Assembly (NCBI GenBank): GCA_903821255.1
Contig: CAIJKT010000573.1
Span: 1-7,210 of the forward strand
DNA from: an uncultured Lentisphaeria bacterium
Lineage (GTDB): Bacteria; Verrucomicrobiota; Lentisphaeria; Victivallales; Victivallaceae
Length of the DNA stretch: 7,210 nt
Direction of reading: 5' to 3'
The notes under the pieces are model-generated. The model did not search any database and was not told the origin of the DNA. It worked only from the letters and a program-made list of their open reading frames with translations. Of this stretch, positions 4,901-7,210 are shown one piece after another. The first letter of the stretch is position 1. Each line of letters opens with the position of its first letter. A program made the position numbers and the translations under genes.

Positions 4901-7210
4901 AAGTTCAGCACGCAATGATTTTTTGATTGTTTCAGCAATGTTGCCGGGCGCCATCGAGCAGCAATGAACGAGGGCACGGCTGACTGGCAGGAACCAGCGC
5001 TGTATTTCCGACACGTTATGGCTGTCACGACCGCGGCGTACTGCGGCCTGTACTGCGGACAACTGGCGGCTGATAAGCAAGTTCAGCACGAAATAGTAGT
5101 GTTCAGCGGCAGCTGTGTAATGTCTTCCCATTTCCAGCATAGAGGCGCTTTCGACATGCAGTGCAATGTTGTCAGGATCGACAATCAGCAGTTCCCGGAT
5201 GATCCGTTCAGCATCGTCGAGCATTCCGGCGTCACGATAAGCCGCTGCCATCTGCATCTGCACATCAGTATAATTGTCCTCACCCTGATCCGCAAGTTTG
5301 AAGATCCTTTCGGCTGCGGCATAACGTTTTTCTCCCAGCAGCAGATTGCCGAGAGACTGATAGAGATCAACAGGCAGTTGTTCATTGAGACCGCACAGAA
5401 GAAGGCCGAAATCTATGGCGGTTTCACGGTTGCCGGCACTGACAGCCTCCTGCATCAGCTGGCGCAGCACCAGCACCCGGTCGGCGGGAGATACTATCAT
5501 CGAATAGAGCTGTAACCGCTGCTGCAGTCTTCGATCATTCAGATCTTCGGCAAGGTCACCGGCAAGTCGGTAATAGAAGATATTGCCGCTATCAGCGGCG
5601 ATGCGCTTTTTGACCAGCGTCAGCGCCTGCTCCAATACCGCCTGCGAAGGCTGCAGATCAATCAGTCCGTCGATCATTACCCCGAACTCATCGGCATCAG
5701 TTGCTTTGGTTGCTTTTTCAAGCAGTACTGGAATTGCTTCTTCACCCCTGTTGCTCTTTTTTAGCGACGATGCCCAGGACAACCACGTTTCGATGCATTC
5801 CGGATAAAGTGTCAGGCATTGTTCATAAATGCTTGCAGCGCGGGCGTAGTCGTTCATCATTGCGGCAATACCCGCGGAAAACTCCAAAGCCTCCTGCTGA
5901 TTTTTAAACTGGCTTTCCAGCGCTGAAATGCTGCGTGCAGCCAGTTCCTTGTTTCCGGTTTCGACAGCCAGCGCCGCCTGCTGCTGCAGATAATCGCTGC
6001 GATGTGAAGGATCGCTGTCGATAAGTTCACTGAGAATCGCGGCGGAACGGGCGTACTGCTGGCCGTTCAGCATGCATTGGAGTTCCGCCTGAAGCAGAGC
6101 AACTTTCTTCTCCGGTTGCAGTTTGCGCTGAGTTGAAAAGAGATTTTCCAGCTCGGAGAAGGTCTGGCTTACGACGAAAATACGTGCCAGGAAAAGCATA
6201 TCCTTGTCAGTCATTTTATTACCGGACAACGCCTTGAATTCCTGTTGAAGCTGCGGCAGCGTCTGATCTTTCTCAGCCAGCTCGATTACACGGAGCGCGG
6301 CTTGATCAGCTGTGACAGGATTGTTTGAAGTTGCCAGAATCCGCCGCCAGAGAGATATGGCTTTTTTCGTGTTGCCGCGATTCTGCTCGATCATGGCCGC
6401 ACGAATCAGGCCATGAGCGTCGCCGGATTTTCCGGCGGCATCATGGTAAGTGGAAACGGCGCGGTCTAATGCTCCGAACTGTTCATAGAGTTCAGCTACA
6501 GCCATAAGCTCTGCTGAATCTGCAGAGTCAATTGTTCCAATGATCTTCAATGCGAGATCAGGATGACCGCGCCGGAACTGTAATTTAGCTTTGAAAAAGA
6601 GACTTTTTAATTTGTTTTGATGTCCGGAAAGGCCGGCCTTTTCGACAGCGTAAACAGCCTCACTATCAAGCGCGCACTGCTCCGCCGCATCAGCAAGCGC
6701 CAGGAGAATGGCCGGGTCATTGTTGCGGTCTATTGCCTGCCGGTAGATGCCGGCGGCAATGTCACGATGTCCTGCAAGCAGTTCGAATCGTCCCCAGGCG
6801 ACAACCGGGGTAATCGCCTGCGGCTCTTCCGCTGCGTTTTGCCGGTAAAGCTCACGGATTAATTCCGTTTGTCCGCATTTTTCCGACAGGCGGATAAGTT
6901 GCTGCTGCTGGCGTAAACTTTTATCATGAGTACGTGACCAGTAATTTTTTAAAAACGCCAGCGCATCGGCGAAACGGCCGCTGTCTTCCAGTTCATCGGC
7001 CAGCAGTTCGGAGCGAATCCTGTCCAGCCCGGGTTCTTTTCGCCATGAATCCAGTAATTCATTTTCGATTCCTGCACGCCGTGCGGACTGAATCTCCAGA
7101 ATAAGAGCAAAACGACGGTTTTTGCCGGTGTCCGCTAGTTCTGACGCATGTTTGAAAGCGGCGGCGGCTTCTTTATAAAGTCCGGCCTGTGCCGCAAAAG
7201 TCCCGCGGAA
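1928..7210 (-). CDS. Giant TPR/alpha-solenoid protein, 5' end beyond the window
   Basis: The frame is open without interruption from the right edge to TGA at 1930-1928, giving at least 1760 visible residues; the true start lies outside the window. A TTG at 6550 is in frame but is an ordinary internal leucine, since the translation before it (7210-6551) is also TPR-like. Numbering from the edge, TPR-type helix pairs occur at about 63-98, 135-167, 167-201, 202-232, 233-264, 441-506 and 615-716; the clearest is AAAYRDAGMLDDAERIIREL near 656-675. From about 720 to 1740 the sequence stays Ala/Leu-rich and helical but loses a crisp TPR consensus, apart from a Gly/Pro-rich break near 1315-1352. The tail is short, Pro/Lys-rich and disordered-looking (PTPKPTEKSK). 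No transmembrane segment or enzymatic motif is seen. TPR solenoids bind proteins, so a scaffold or assembly role is likely, but the specific function and location are unknown because the N-terminus is missing. The exported TPR gene follows 90 bases downstream. Confidence 0.92.
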   Translation of the reverse strand, partial: FRGTFAAQAGLYKEAAAAFKHASELADTGKNRRFALILEIQSARRAGIENELLDSWRKEPGLDRIRSELLADELEDSGRFADALAFLKNYWSRTHDKSLRQQQQLIRLSEKCGQTELIRELYRQNAAEEPQAITPVVAWGRFELLAGHRDIAAGIYRQAIDRNNDPAILLALADAAEQCALDSEAVYAVEKAGLSGHQNKLKSLFFKAKLQFRRGHPDLALKIIGTIDSADSAELMAVAELYEQFGALDRAVSTYHDAAGKSGDAHGLIRAAMIEQNRGNTKKAISLWRRILATSNNPVTADQAALRVIELAEKDQTLPQLQQEFKALSGNKMTDKDMLFLARIFVVSQTFSELENLFSTQRKLQPEKKVALLQAELQCMLNGQQYARSAAILSELIDSDPSHRSDYLQQQAALAVETGNKELAARSISALESQFKNQQEALEFSAGIAAMMNDYARAASIYEQCLTLYPECIETWLSWASSLKKSNRGEEAIPVLLEKATKATDADEFGVMIDGLIDLQPSQAVLEQALTLVKKRIAADSGNIFYYRLAGDLAEDLNDRRLQQRLQLYSMIVSPADRVLVLRQLMQEAVSAGNRETAIDFGLLLCGLNEQLPVDLYQSLGNLLLGEKRYAAAERIFKLADQGEDNYTDVQMQMAAAYRDAGMLDDAERIIRELLIVDPDNIALHVESASMLEMGRHYTAAAEHYYFVLNLLISRQLSAVQAAVRRGRDSHNVSEIQRWFLPVSRALVHCCSMAPGNIAETIKKSLRAELAALDQLKTPPVSLDAAPKLKSWSELYRRIGFCSGQIAAANEHDRELLRRFPNDTSLREDLVRDRLEFGLYDSAREFAGNIPAVAAILRPYNDPIARLLVRSELTGAAAQVEQQIKELSAATDEKTFVDLAGFAIVLNRPDLLTELSSKWLAAAWQKGGSAPVVRCLEMVYNSLPQASLIQLLKEVENHYEKLRPGDRTQLAWILWQAGRDQLIPSVHRALYEKDLLESSDTGVERILAILQNAAPASRTALLNQVLTHRPPDRLARFIVELAENLPFESDRSFDDTLAKSFAKHFSAKELSLWGKSRYGRQLKRQISEIALSKDPESVQLLAAAALARNSAGDYPGALSLVREIIERIVESKKINYQTVNLIDRLSSVFQADSVSDGLKRRTDRSKLLRSAADTAAIVSDNPAAGVAAGLFARSCGDNITASGLLLAAWRQESGNLIALRNFIETYDQSGRWSDLRRELIQLKPESPEAQFFYHRQLCMLQKNLFFLPEAERSTAGLVDFLKAVQLTGIAFTAGDPGKVSRTVLRFYLDQRNRNHASPAFGDFLPATGGIDGFHRKGDYPRQSLYGLMGGMNLTTELEYIMKGTALSDRSAGSLFAALQISLRPEGERQRLQDEALIKLRSNTLTATELLIAAAANAGHLDNALANALAGIAGDPAADPELTAEIIKFLPPAGRPGLIALQLQRFLTAARRNFGRNSTIARNLSLLPDDTRQQLAASIVRAARPVPFAAAADNTEIDRLILLKSAAPALLPKELEALAPALKSGEQPVLALLLDNNSSRDTAVTRFISNYVNGRTDDAVPPWEQIIALLPDDAVAPFFEAAAKSLENALQINLLTETDLVRNYAWLAVQAQAAGQKTIASNLLAAAERRQLEPGEQSLWIIDARQRLGISGDTALEDALISRQLLPPARLSKILSVRPELLSAAKALELSSWTHHPEVIRRALPAARPGHEKQELERALEFYNKTNERVNPTPKPTEKSK

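Noticed and set aside
4964..5515. Plus-strand open frame of 183 codons
   Set aside because: It is antisense to clear TPR units on the minus strand and has no ribosome-binding site or recognisable domain.
6548..6550. TTG as the start codon of the giant TPR gene
   Set aside because: The same frame is open for 220 more codons to the window edge and encodes recognisable TPR-like helices, so this TTG is an internal leucine.

Overview
The window carries three protein-coding regions, all on the minus strand, so transcription runs from high to low coordinates. Two of them run off the window. In order of transcription they are: (1) a very large tetratricopeptide-repeat (TPR) helical-solenoid protein, whose reading frame is still open at the right edge (1928 to 7210, at least 1760 residues, start not visible); (2) a roughly 295-residue exported TPR-type protein with a cysteine cluster and a charged tail (950-1837); (3) the N-terminal part of an exported M16-family zinc peptidase (start at 729), which is cut by an in-frame TAA at 19-21 while its conserved frame continues to the left edge. 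No tRNA, rRNA, insertion sequence, CRISPR array or integrase is visible. The plus-strand open frames lie almost entirely antisense to these genes and look like shadows of them.

The organism is a Gram-negative-type bacterium. Two of the products have classical signal peptides, start sites are preceded by GGAG/AAAGGA Shine-Dalgarno sequences, coding DNA is moderately GC-rich, and the spacer before the peptidase gene is AT-rich. A giant TPR protein next to exported TPR and M16 proteins would fit a member of the Planctomycetes-Verrucomicrobia-Lentisphaerae group, but this is only an impression from style and no marker gene is present.

Layout: 7210-1928 giant TPR gene; 1927-1838 a 90-base spacer with no clear terminator or promoter; 1837-950 exported TPR/Cys-tail gene; 949-730 an AT-rich spacer with a hairpin and a cluster of related repeats; 729-1 the interrupted M16 peptidase gene. 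The shared orientation and the short first spacer allow a two-gene operon of the TPR genes. The peptidase is set off by a hairpin and 220 bases and may be a separate unit. A joint role in envelope protein assembly or turnover is possible but is inference only.

The most notable observation is the nonsense codon in the peptidase. It replaces the second tyrosine of the family's FY-x-x-YY-x-PDNA segment, and the six codons after it still read QPDNAV. That points to a very recent inactivation, a base-call error, or, least likely, readthrough.
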